Assembly (NCBI GenBank): GCA_003611955.1
Contig: RAZE01000019.1
Location: 1-64,000, forward strand
Length of the DNA stretch: 64,000 bases
Source: a bacterium 1XD8-76
GTDB lineage: Bacteria; Bacillota; Clostridia; Lachnospirales; Lachnospiraceae
Reading direction: 5' to 3'
Below, piece after piece: positions 43,353 through 51,490 of the stretch. The position numbers were made by a program, and so were the translations under genes. Under the pieces are notes generated by a model, which worked only from the letters and a program-made list of their open reading frames with translations, had not been told where the DNA came from and did no database searches. Every line of letters starts with the position of its first letter. Position 1 is the stretch's first letter.

Positions 43353-43682
43353 ATGGCAATCGACAAAAGTCTCGTTTCCGGCAGTACCACGATGCTACTG
43401 CTCAAACTGTTATCCGAGAAGGATATGTACGGTTACGAAATGATCGAGGAGCTGGCAAAGCGCTCCGAAAATATCTTCGCCCTGAAAGCCGGCACCCTGT
43501 ACCCGCTGCTCCACGGCATGGAGGACAAGGGCTTTTTGACCTGCTACGAGCAGGAGTTTCAGGGAAAAACCAGAAAATACTACTCCATCACAGGCAAAGG
43601 CAGGAAGGAACTGCAGGAGAGAAAAAAATCCTGGCAGGAATACTCCCAGGCCGTGGCAGGCGTCCTGTGTTACGGCGTATAA
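43353..43682 (+). CDS. PadR family transcriptional regulator
   Basis: 109-residue winged-helix repressor. MLLLKLLSEKDMYGYEMIEE, then LKAGTLYPLLHGMEDKGFLT and RKYYSITGKGRKEL are the PadR hallmarks. Start 43353 (MAIDKSLVSG) has AAAGGA upstream; an in-frame ATG at 43323 lacks a site. It is 14 bases ahead of the FtsW-like gene in one transcript and has two palindromes in its promoter, so it is probably autoregulated and sets expression of its partner. Confidence 0.92.
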   Translation: MAIDKSLVSGSTTMLLLKLLSEKDMYGYEMIEELAKRSENIFALKAGTLYPLLHGMEDKGFLTCYEQEFQGKTRKYYSITGKGRKELQERKKSWQEYSQAVAGVLCYGV

Positions 43683-43696
43683 GGAGGGATGTCACG

Positions 43697-45061
43697 ATGA
43701 ACAGAACAGAATATTTGGAGAGTCTCACTGAACAGATCAGCAATAAATACGCGAAAGAACTGGTCCGTGCGGAGATATGCGCCCATATCGAGGATCAGAA
43801 AGAGGCTTATCTTTTAGAGGGAAAAGAGGAAGAAGAGGCGGAACAGCTCGCTGTCAGGGAGATGGGAGACCCTGTGGATGCAGGTTCAAAACTCAACCGG
43901 ATACACCGTCCGAAAACAGAGATCTGGATGCTTGGCGCCATGGCGATTTTGACAGTGATCGGCGTCATTATGCAGACTATCATCTGCTCCGGATTTGACA
44001 ATACAAGAATTTCCAGTGATTACGGTATGCGGACGATCCTTTTCAATCTGATCGGTCTGTGCATGATGCTGTTTGTCTACTTTGCAGATTACCGCATTCT
44101 TGGGAGGTACGTATGGGGGATCTATGGGATTTATCTGATAGGTAGCATATTTTTTCTGCGTATGCCGTATGCCACTTACAGTTATTACCTGATACTCGGA
44201 CAGACCGTATGCTTCTTGTTTGTTCCCGTGTTTGCCGCGATCTGCTACCGTTTCAGAGACGAAAAGGCAAAAGGCATACTGAAGGCGCTGGGAGTCCTCT
44301 TTCTTCATATGTTTCTCCTTCTGCTCTTTGGCTACTATAAATCCGCCGCCATGCTCCTGACCTTTATGACATGTCTGATCACCCTGACTGCAGCGGCATT
44401 TAAGGGCATATTCGGCGGCAGGAAAAAAGTGCAGGCTGGCGTGCTCCTCGCCTTTATCATCGGTGTCCCCACCCTGTTCTTTGGAGATATACTGCTCCTT
44501 GGCGGACGTTTTGCGTCCCTTGCGGAATATCAGATCCAGCGTATTCGGGTTATGTTCTCCCTTTTTGCCTATGAAGGCGAGGCGGCCTACCAGACTCTGC
44601 TGATCCGAAGCCAGCTCGCTGACGCCTCCCTTCTCGGCGGCGGAGATGTCGGACAGATCGGTGATATCTCCGGTGCATGGTGCGACTATGTGCTGATCTG
44701 CCTGACATCCTATTTCGGGCTTCTCATCGGGATAGCCGTGGTCGCCGCTGTCTGCGCCTTTCTTGTGCGCTCGCTCCACATATCCTGCATACAGAAAAAC
44801 CGCCTGGGCTTCCTGCTTGGCATCTCCTGCAGCAGTATTTTAATCCTGAAAACGGTGATCTATGTGGCGATGAACTTCGGCGTGGGACCTATCGTCGGGA
44901 TCGATATGCCGTTTCTGACCTACGGTCTGAACTGCACCGTGACTAATTTTCTGTTCATGGGCATTATTCTGTCGGTATATCGGAATACGAACCTGCTGCC
45001 GGAGCTAAAAAATGCGCCGACGAAGTATCGGCTGAAATTTGAGAAAGTCAATCCGCAGTGA
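43697..45061 (+). CDS. FtsW/RodA/SpoVE-like membrane protein with HAAS prefix domain
   Basis: 454 residues. The first 70 form a soluble HAAS/DUF1700-like permease-prefix domain (YLESLTEQISNKYAKELVRA, then EAEQLAVREMGDPVDAG) normally found on proteins encoded beside PadR regulators. The rest is a SEDS-type membrane protein with about ten helices; the C-terminal motif MPFLTYGLNCTVTNFLFMGI corresponds to the PF(I/L)SYGG-x-S block of FtsW/RodA. SEDS proteins polymerise glycan strands; whether this branch is active is unknown. Start 43697 has AAGGAGGG 8 bases upstream. The frame is open to 43316 but that part overlaps padR. Confidence 0.85.
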   Translation: MNRTEYLESLTEQISNKYAKELVRAEICAHIEDQKEAYLLEGKEEEEAEQLAVREMGDPVDAGSKLNRIHRPKTEIWMLGAMAILTVIGVIMQTIICSGFDNTRISSDYGMRTILFNLIGLCMMLFVYFADYRILGRYVWGIYGIYLIGSIFFLRMPYATYSYYLILGQTVCFLFVPVFAAICYRFRDEKAKGILKALGVLFLHMFLLLLFGYYKSAAMLLTFMTCLITLTAAAFKGIFGGRKKVQAGVLLAFIIGVPTLFFGDILLLGGRFASLAEYQIQRIRVMFSLFAYEGEAAYQTLLIRSQLADASLLGGGDVGQIGDISGAWCDYVLICLTSYFGLLIGIAVVAAVCAFLVRSLHISCIQKNRLGFLLGISCSSILILKTVIYVAMNFGVGPIVGIDMPFLTYGLNCTVTNFLFMGIILSVYRNTNLLPELKNAPTKYRLKFEKVNPQ

Positions 45062-45091
45062 CAAAACATCTGATTCTCAGGGGTTTCACCC

Positions 45092-45135
45092 ATAAATGGC
45101 GGAAGATATATTTTTTATATATTCTCCGCCATTTA
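45092..45135. terminator. Large hairpin terminator after the FtsW-like gene
   Basis: ATAAATGGCGGA (45092-45103) pairs perfectly with TCCGCCATTTAT (45124-45135) and the A/T-rich loop can pair further. Confidence 0.7.
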
Positions 45136-45225
45136 TCTCTTCTACTCTCCAACTATGCCAGTTTCATATAATCATATCCGGTGCGGATCGGATCAATTTT
45201 CAAACCGGGAAGTGATAGTACCGAC

Positions 45226-45505
45226 TCATGCTTTAACCGCATAAGTTACCGCCATGTTCTTTTTCTTGCCGTGTCTTATCATTTTGTAATACTTTCTTCG
45301 CAGCCTCTCGTTTGCCTTATCTGCATAAGCTATCACTTCCGGCGGATTTCCGCTCTGTCTTGCTTTCAGGTCTTTCGATTTATGCCCAACCATTCCCTTA
45401 CAGATCCCTTTGGATGCCTCGATCAGAAGCTTCCTTACATGGCTGTTCCCGGCTTTTGTGATGGAAAGCCTGTTGATGTTATCTCTGGAAATCCCCTGTC
45501 TCGAC
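45226..45505 (-). pseudogene. IS110-family transposase C-terminal fragment
   Basis: The minus strand reads NINRLSITKAGNSHVRKLLI, then EASKGICKGMVGHKSKDLKA and RQSGNPPEVIAYADKANERL, which is the Transposase_20 region of IS110/IS1111 elements. The N-terminal RuvC-like DEDD domain is missing and the frame ends at 45226 without the usual C-terminus. The fragment begins where the aldo/keto reductase frame loses its homology, so the IS insertion or a later deletion removed the end of that gene. The stretch 45136-45225 has no other gene. Confidence 0.75.
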
Positions 45506-46417
45506 CAGACACGATAACGCCGTATGGGTCTTCAATTTGTATTCACAAATCGAGAAGCAGCAGCTTCGCTGCTTTAATTCAACGTTTTCCTGAATATGAT
45601 CGGGATTGCTGGAGCCGGGAATGACTACAACGCCCTTTTGCAGATTCCACCGGAGAATTACCTGTGCCGATGACTTCCCATGTGCCGCAGCAATTTCCGA
45701 AATCACCTCATTACCAAGCAGCTCTGCCGTATATCCCCTGCCGCCAAGCGGATACCACCCCTGCACCACAAGCCCAAGACTATGAATGTATGGAATTACA
45801 TCGTTTTCCTGATAATAAGGGTGTATTTCATTTTGAACCAACGCAGGCATAATGTTTATCTGAGGTATAAATTCCTCCAGTTCTTCCACATACCAGTTTG
45901 ATAAGCCAAGTGAACGGATTTTACCGTCTGTGACCGCTTTTTCCATTGCCTGGTAAGCCTCCACATCGTCCGTTCCCGGGTGGTGGAGCAGCATCATGTC
46001 AATATAATCTATATCTAATTTGACAAGCGCCTCCTCAATCGCAGCTTCCGCATCAGAAAACTGGTTCGGATACAGCTTTGTGACAACAAAGATTTCCTCC
46101 CTCGGTATGCCGGAGTTCCTGACTGCCTCCCCCACGCTTTCCTCATTATGGTACATATAGGCGGTATCAATCAGGCGGACACCGCTGTTTAATGCTGCCG
46201 TGACAGATTCTACACAGGTATCCCCGGTCAGGCTGTATGTTCCAATCCCGTATATGGGCATTTCATATCCACTGTTCAATAAAACTGTCTTTGTTTCAAA
46301 GTTAAAAGAAATATCTCCAGTCACTGTATTATCCCTCCCTGTCCCTGCCTGCTTTCCACAGGCTGATAACGAAACGATAAGCAGACAAACCAACATAAGA
46401 TTATACAGCCGTTTCAT
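45479..46417 (-). pseudogene. Aldo/keto reductase lipoprotein, 3' end replaced by IS110 sequence
   Basis: NAD(P)H-dependent aldo/keto reductase fold. Signal peptide with lipobox (CLLIVSLSACGKQ), unusual for this normally cytosolic family. Catalytic Asp and Tyr in RLIDTAYMYHNE, Lys in VTKLYPNQF, His in MLLHHPGTDD. Homology runs to VVVIPGSSNPDHIQENVELK; then the last 30 residues (RSCCFSICEYKLKTHT and on) are unlike the family and come from sequence at an IS110 scar. Cofactor-binding C-terminal residues are probably lost, so activity is doubtful. It overlaps the acetyltransferase gene by 17 bases. Confidence 0.7.
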
Positions 46418-46988
46418 AGCGTTCTTCCTCCTGAATAACCTTTAGAACTTTTGCGGGAACACCTCCTGCTACCGTCATGGCAGGAACATCCCGTGTCACA
46501 ACAGCTCCCGCCGCAACCACCGCATAATCGCCAATCGTCACTCCCGGCAATACGGTTGCGTTAGAACCGATCCATACATGAGCGCCAATTTTTATGGTTC
46601 CATAATGATTTTTCCGGTTTTCCTTTGGATTCAGGTCATGGTTAATTGTCGCCAGCACAACATTATGACCGATCAATGCACCATCCCCGATTTCAATCCC
46701 GCCCTGATCCTGAAAGTGGCATCCTGAATTGATAAAGACATCTTTTCCGATTGTGATATTTTTTCCAAAATCCGTATAAAATGGAGGAAACATCCGAAAA
46801 GAACGGTCTACCTGTTTTCCTATCAACCTGCCCATAATCTCCCGGAGTTCTTCTGGTGTATGGTACTTCGTATTCAGCTCCATTCCTATACGGACAGCTT
46901 CCTGAAAAAGTTCATTTGCATAGGCATCACGCTCGGCATTTTTTTCCGCCCCTTCCCGAAATCCGTCTATCACATCCTTTACAGTCAT
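46401..46988 (-). CDS. Maltose/galactoside O-acetyltransferase-like protein
   Basis: 195-residue left-handed beta-helix acetyltransferase (LacA/Maa/NodL group). N-terminal helical MAC-type region (LFQEAVRIGMELNTKYHTPE), hexapeptide repeats (IGDGALIGHNVVLATINHDL, IGSNATVLPGVTIGDYAVVA) with the catalytic His in ATINHDLNP. It transfers acetyl from acetyl-CoA to a sugar hydroxyl; the acceptor is not predictable. Translated between two broken aldo/keto reductase genes. Confidence 0.88.
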   Translation of the reverse strand: MTVKDVIDGFREGAEKNAERDAYANELFQEAVRIGMELNTKYHTPEELREIMGRLIGKQVDRSFRMFPPFYTDFGKNITIGKDVFINSGCHFQDQGGIEIGDGALIGHNVVLATINHDLNPKENRKNHYGTIKIGAHVWIGSNATVLPGVTIGDYAVVAAGAVVTRDVPAMTVAGGVPAKVLKVIQEEERYETAV

Positions 46989-46991
46989 TGT

Positions 46992-47190
46992 CTACATCTC
47001 CTTTTCCCATTCCCGAAGCGTATGGACGCCCGTTTCATCGCCAAGCCTTTCCAATCGGCTGATTTCATCGGCAATGTGCCTTTTGCAATCGCCCATGCTG
47101 CTGCAACCTGTGCAGGACTGACATCAAAACGTGTTCCGATGATTTTCAGTTCATCAATCAATGTTGTCAGTTCTTTCAGATGAGGATTAT
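46992..47190 (-). pseudogene. Aldo/keto reductase C-terminal relic with internal deletion
   Basis: The minus strand reads VSPAQVAAAWAIAKGTLP in one frame, then DEISRLERLGDETGVHTLRE followed by WEKEM and a stop in another. These are two blocks of the normal C-terminus of aldo/keto reductases, with about 25 codons missing between them and the N-terminal catalytic part absent. Too short and broken to be functional. Confidence 0.65.
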
Positions 47191-47203
47191 AAACCTCTGC
47201 CCT

Positions 47204-48205
47204 CTATCTCAAATTTTTGTTAAAAAACTCTTCCAGCTTATCAAACGGGATTTTTTCCATATTGTCATATAAATCCACATGATCCGCCCCCGGAACAATT
47301 AACAGTTCTTTCGGCTCTGACGCTGCGGCATAGGCATCTTCCGAATAATAACGGGAATGTGCATTTTCTCCGGCAACCAGCAAAATCGGGCGTGGAGATA
47401 CTTCTTTGATATTCGCCATCAGCGGAAAATTCCAAAACGATACCGGCATGGTTGCCGTCCACGAAGATACGAAATTTACTGCCCGGGGATGATACGCCCT
47501 TAGCGCATAATAATTGTAGAAAGCTGCAAATGCAGGATCCGCGCCCTCCGGCAGTTCCTCCGGTATTTCCATCATTCCTGTAATCGGTTCATTATCTTCA
47601 TCAAAAGCAATTTCGTGATTACCCAATGCAAAAGTACCGTTTTCTGCATCTCTCCAACGCTGCTCGCCAAGATATTTCTTAATCTTGTTTCTCTGCTCCT
47701 CCGTATAATAATCCATGTGTCCCTTACTCATATCACGGGACATATCATACATGGAGAACGTAGCTGCCGCCTTGATTCTGGTATCCGTTCCTGCGGCGGT
47801 AATCGCCATTCCTGAAAGCCCGCATATACCGACCGCTCCGATACGTTCCCTGTCAACATAGGGGAGCAGACCAATATAATCAACTGCCGCACTGTAATCT
47901 TCCGTAAATATATCCGGTGATGCCGTGTTTCTCACTTCACCGCCGCTCTCACCGCCAAAGGACGGGTCAAAGGCTATGCTGACAAAACCACGGGCTGCCA
48001 GCTCCTGCGCATAAAGACCGGAAGCCTGTTCTTTTACTGCACCAAAAGGTCCTGCAACAATGACTGCCGGATTCTTCTTATCCTCATAGTGAGTCGGCAA
48101 ATATAAAGCGCCCGCCAGTGTAATGCCGTAACGGTTCGTAAAACGGACTTTTTTCATCTCAATCTTCGGGTTGATCTCAAATACTCTGGTATCCTTGTTT
48201 TCCAT
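47204..48205 (-). CDS. Alpha/beta hydrolase (YcjY/dienelactone hydrolase-like)
   Basis: 333-residue cytosolic hydrolase. Oxyanion region AVIVAGPFGAVKEQ, FDPSFGGESGGEVRN, nucleophile region RIGAVGICGLSGMAITAA, and the His in VPGADHVDLYDN. The nucleophile motif reads GICGLSG, so the nucleophile may be Cys or Ser at that elbow. It is divergent from the LysR-type gene, which may have regulated it. Substrate unknown. Confidence 0.82.
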   Translation of the reverse strand: MENKDTRVFEINPKIEMKKVRFTNRYGITLAGALYLPTHYEDKKNPAVIVAGPFGAVKEQASGLYAQELAARGFVSIAFDPSFGGESGGEVRNTASPDIFTEDYSAAVDYIGLLPYVDRERIGAVGICGLSGMAITAAGTDTRIKAAATFSMYDMSRDMSKGHMDYYTEEQRNKIKKYLGEQRWRDAENGTFALGNHEIAFDEDNEPITGMMEIPEELPEGADPAFAAFYNYYALRAYHPRAVNFVSSWTATMPVSFWNFPLMANIKEVSPRPILLVAGENAHSRYYSEDAYAAASEPKELLIVPGADHVDLYDNMEKIPFDKLEEFFNKNLR

Positions 48206-48333
48206 TTTTCGTTCTCCTTTATCCTGTTTTAATTCTTTAATCTTTTAGCCACACCATACACTGATCTGTTGTCTGATATTTATTGTAAATCTTTGCAAAC
48301 AAAATATCAAATACATATATTATATATATTTCC

Positions 48334-48366
48334 ATACTTGAAAAGTATCGATCAATTTGTTATAAT
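48334..48366 (+). promoter_or_regulatory. lysR-type gene promoter with embedded palindrome
   Basis: TTGAAA (48338-48343), 17 bases, TATAAT (48361-48366), near consensus. ATACTTGAAAAGTAT (48334-48348) is a perfect 6-bp-arm palindrome over the -35, fitting the T-N11-A pattern of LysR autoregulatory sites. Confidence 0.7.
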
Positions 48367-48399
48367 AAGGGCAATGATGCAATTAAGGAGGTTTTTTAC

Positions 48400-49283
48400 T
48401 TGGATATTCGTGTACTACAATATTTTCTTGCAGTTGCAAGGGAAGAAAGCATCACCAGGGCGGCAGAGACACTCCGCATGACGCAGCCGCCTCTTTCCAG
48501 GCAGCTAAAAGACCTGGAAGAAGAGTTAGGGAAACAGCTCCTCATCCGCGGAAGCAAGAAGGTTACGCTGACCGAAGACGGAATGCTGCTCCGCAAACGT
48601 GCTGAGGAGCTGGTCGCTTTAATGGAAAAAACAAAAGCGGAGCTGACTTCTTCCAGTGAAAATATAAATGGTGATATCTATATCGGCTGTGGCGAAACAG
48701 AAAGCATATCCTTTTTAGCGCAGGCGGCACAGGATCTGCAAAAAAAACACCCGCTCATCCATTACCACATTTACAGCGGGGATGAAGAACGTGTTATGGA
48801 AAGACTGGATAAAGGCTTAATCGACTTCGGGCTGTTAGTCGGGGCATCAGACATCAGCAAGTATGATTACATAAAACTCCCCGAAAAAGACATATGGGGC
48901 GTTCTGATGCGCAAAGACAGCCCATTAGCAGAAAAAAATATATCTGTGCCGAAGATTTGTGGGATAAGCCCCTGATCGTATCCCATCAGACCTCGATCAA
49001 TACGGAAATGTTCCGCTGGCTGAAGTCAGATATTTCCAGGCTCAATATCGTTGCAACCTATGACCTGGTCTATAATGCAGCTCAATTTGTAAAAAAGGGA
49101 TTTGGATATGTGATCGCATTGGATAAACTCATAAATACAACAGGGGACAGCAATCTTTGTTTCAGACCGCTTTCCCCCACTTTGGAAGCAGAACTTTGCC
49201 TTGTATGGAAAAAATATCAAGTTCTTTCAAGAGCCTCTAATACTTTTCTCCAACAACTGCAGCAGAAGACGGAAAACCTCTGA
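48400..49283 (+). pseudogene. LysR family regulator, frameshifted at an A7 run
   Basis: The first frame (TTG start at 48400 with AAGGAGG 8 bases before) encodes the winged helix (VLQYFLAVAREESITRAAET, LRMTQPPLSRQLKDLEEELG) and the first half of the effector domain, then stops at 48975. The second half continues in the next frame from about 48940 (CAEDLWDKPLIVSHQTSINT and on to QQLQQKTENL, stop 49283). The switch falls in seven A residues at 48932-48938. One added or lost A would restore a normal LysR protein of about 294 residues. It may be a true mutation, a slippage-prone site or a sequencing error. Confidence 0.8.
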
Positions 49284-49376
49284 TTCATAAAAAACCTTTC
49301 TGCAATCTTGAATGATCATTTGAGCAGTCTTTGGATTTTGAACACTCAAATTGTCGCCCCCGCTAAACTCAAAAAT

Positions 49377-49901
49377 TTATAATTCAATTTTATAGAGATC
49401 TGCCGCTTTATTTTCAAAAGAAAAGCTCCGTTCATATATGCCGCCATTCTTTTGTATAACTTTTATCGATGCTGCATTTTCTTTTTCAACAGATATATGG
49501 AGTTCTTTCATTTCTGCTTCTTTAGCCACCTGGAGAAGTTGATATAACATTTCTGCTGCATATCCCTTTTTTCTTTCAGATGGACGTACACTATATCCGC
49601 AATTTCCCAGGTCTTTCAAAAATTCATTCAGTGTATGCCTTAAATCGATAATTCCGATTATCTTGTCATCACTTTTTCTCATTGCAAAAAAGGTATCTGT
49701 AACTACCCAATTTTCATTTACCGTTTTGGGATTCGTGTTCAGCGTTACAGAGGACAGCCATTCCTCGTAGCTTTCTGTCTTATCCAAAAGCTCACTTCCG
49801 CTGATAATTTCTTCTCCATGTTGAAAATGCTCCTTCCTATAATCAAGAACTTTTTCTTTCAGCTCTAAAGATGGTCTCACCAAAACAATATCATTTTTCA
49901 T
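49377..49901 (-). CDS. GNAT family N-acetyltransferase
   Basis: 174 residues. The acetyl-CoA motif is SVRPSERKKGYAAEMLYQLL (Q/RxxGxA-like), preceded by the GIIDLRHTLNE strand and followed by ISVEKENAASIKVIQKNGG. Family members acetylate small molecules, antibiotics or protein N-termini; the target here is unknown. The start overlaps the TetR stop by 11 bases, so the two genes are coupled. Confidence 0.88.
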   Translation of the reverse strand: MKNDIVLVRPSLELKEKVLDYRKEHFQHGEEIISGSELLDKTESYEEWLSSVTLNTNPKTVNENWVVTDTFFAMRKSDDKIIGIIDLRHTLNEFLKDLGNCGYSVRPSERKKGYAAEMLYQLLQVAKEAEMKELHISVEKENAASIKVIQKNGGIYERSFSFENKAADLYKIEL

Positions 49902-50490
49902 ATGGAACCTCCTCCGGCAATAATAACCGCTTTATTTCATTTATTATTTGAGTGGGAATATCTTTATCCATTCTCATCAACCTGCTGTACATTCGTACTC
50001 CCTGATATGCAAATATAATTACGTGGAAAATGGATTCCGGATCCACGGGATAAAATTCTTTCCTATCTATTCCATAGCGGATAAGCTCTATCCATGTCGA
50101 TTTTGAAATTTCGTACTGTTTTTTTACAGAATTCTCTTCTTTAGAAATCGCCGGATTACTATAAAATTCGTAAATAGCAAGGCTTATAGAATTTTCGAAA
50201 TCCATCATTTCATTTGCATATCTTGAAAGAAGTTCCTCTAATATCGCGGCGGCAGGAATGTGCTGCTCCATTTTAGTAAATACTTCACTTTTTTGCCTAT
50301 TGGAAAAATCATTGACTATTTCCAAAAATATCTGCCCCGTGCTTTCATAATGGCGGTACAGTCCTCCACGACTAAGTCCCGTCAACTCGCAAATATCTTT
50401 CATAGTTACATCTTTAAATCCCTTTTCCGCAAACAGTTGATATGCCTTTTCCCGAATGTCCTGTTTTGTCTTTTCTCCTCTCAAACTCAC
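49891..50490 (-). CDS. TetR/AcrR family transcriptional regulator
   Basis: 199 residues. Helix-turn-helix at about residues 12-55 (AYQLFAEKGFKDVTMKDICE, then LTGLSRGGLYRHYESTGQIF); the C-terminal part is a helical ligand domain. It is cotranscribed with the GNAT gene downstream and probably controls it. Start 50490 has an AGGAGG-type site a few bases upstream. Confidence 0.88.
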   Translation of the reverse strand: MSLRGEKTKQDIREKAYQLFAEKGFKDVTMKDICELTGLSRGGLYRHYESTGQIFLEIVNDFSNRQKSEVFTKMEQHIPAAAILEELLSRYANEMMDFENSISLAIYEFYSNPAISKEENSVKKQYEISKSTWIELIRYGIDRKEFYPVDPESIFHVIIFAYQGVRMYSRLMRMDKDIPTQIINEIKRLLLPEEVPYEK

Positions 50491-50529
50491 ATTATCTCCT
50501 CCTCTTTTTGCAACACTTGTGTCGCTTTG

Positions 50530-50646
50530 TCAAGAATAAGTTTTGACCAGCAGCATCACCCCCTGAATCGCAGGTCCCTCCGCGGTGGGATCGGAGAAGG
50601 AAATATAGGCTTTTTTATTATAAAATGCAAATTTAATATTATTCAT
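50530..50646 (-). pseudogene. trpA: trpA relic (tryptophan synthase alpha, internal deletion)
   Basis: MNNIKFAFYNKKAYISF is the normal TrpA N-terminus, then SDPTAEGPAIQ, which is the conserved FSDPTAEGPxIQ block found about 35 residues further on in intact TrpA. The frame ends soon after (VMLLVKTYS). In intact proteins an IPF tripeptide occurs at both joined sites, so deletion between short repeats is likely. Start is overlapped with the trpB stop (ATGAATAA), as in intact trp operons. Confidence 0.75.
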
Positions 50647-50760
50647 AGATATCCCCTTTTCTGTCGCGGACGATGGCCGCACAGTTCTTGTCTCCCCGTC
50701 CCGATATTGTGATCACTATGATCTGCTCTTTTTCCATAACAGTCGCTATTTTTATAGTGT
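50639..50760 (-). pseudogene. trpB: trpB relic (tryptophan synthase beta, C-terminus only)
   Basis: The minus strand reads KIATVMEKEQIIVITISGRG, then DKNCAAIVRDRKGDIYE and a stop. This is the conserved TrpB C-terminal block (VNLSGRGDKD...). The pyridoxal phosphate-binding body is absent. Confidence 0.75.
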
Positions 50761-50826
50761 GGGCGATGGTATGGACCGATTTTCTGTCAAATCACAATTT
50801 AATTCCTTTTATTTCCCGTTAGATCA

Positions 50827-50945
50827 CTATTCAGCACCGTCCGCCGCAAGAGCGATCCCCTCCTTTACGCTCCTCTCTTTATCTCCGATATGGAACGCCG
50901 CAGCGGCATTCATCAGCTCCATGACTCTCCCATGTCCTTTCACTC
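50827..50945 (-). pseudogene. trpD: trpD relic (anthranilate phosphoribosyltransferase)
   Basis: An AAGGAG site and ATG (50933-50931) are followed, in another frame, by VMELMNAAAAFHIGDKERSV then KEGIALAADGAE and a stop at 50827. This matches the last 40 residues of TrpD. Both gene ends remain and the middle is lost. Bases 50761-50826 between trpD and trpB relics contain no recognisable trpC or trpF. Bases 50946-51028 hold a short frame ending EMIGAPVGEYKK that I cannot place. Confidence 0.65.
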
Positions 50946-51028
50946 CTTTTTAAGATATCAATCGTTATTTTTTGTATTCTCCCACCGGTGCACCGATCAT
51001 CTCACAGAGAATAGCTGAACTGTTGCAC

Positions 51029-51066
51029 AAAAATACGCCCCTGACAGATGCTCTCCATCTGTCAAG
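51029..51066 (-). terminator. Terminator of the DUF378 gene
   Basis: TGACAGATG-GAGAG-CATCTGTCA, 9-bp perfect stem, with GTATTTTT shortly after on the minus strand. Confidence 0.75.
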
Positions 51067-51106
51067 GACGAATAACGTACACATACCGTATCAAGAATTT
51101 TTTCGT

Positions 51107-51313
51107 CTACGACTCGTAGGAACTCTCACCGGCTCTGCCATAAAATGTCAGAAGGTACAGCCCGCACAGGCCTACCACGGCATAGATGATCCGCGCAATC
51201 CATCCGATCCCAAAGAGGGATTCCACCAGATTAAAGTTGAAAAATCCGATCAGTCCCCAGTTTACGGCTCCGATGATCCCGATCGTGAGCGCTATTATAT
51301 TGATTGTTTTCAT
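51107..51313 (-). CDS. DUF378 small membrane protein
   Basis: 68 residues, two predicted membrane helices (IIALTIGIIGAVNWGLIG and IIYAVVGLCGLYLLTF) with the DUF378 hallmark GAVNWGL. Function of the family is unknown. Monocistronic with its own terminator. Confidence 0.85.
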   Translation of the reverse strand: MKTINIIALTIGIIGAVNWGLIGFFNFNLVESLFGIGWIARIIYAVVGLCGLYLLTFYGRAGESSYES

Positions 51314-51490
51314 AAAAACACCTCCCCATTATCATTCTTAAATACCCTGGACATATTCATGTCATTATATAGATTTCCCGATGCTTTTAAAATTTATCCC
51401 GGCGCTTTCGAAATGGTTTAAATTGTAAAAAAATGAATGATATGTTATAGTTATCACATAATATTTTTACAGCATGAGGAGGTACATCCA

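Noticed and set aside
43316-43696. N-terminal extension of the FtsW-like protein
   Set aside because: It overlaps padR in another frame and lacks a start signal; the ATG at 43697 has a strong ribosome binding site.
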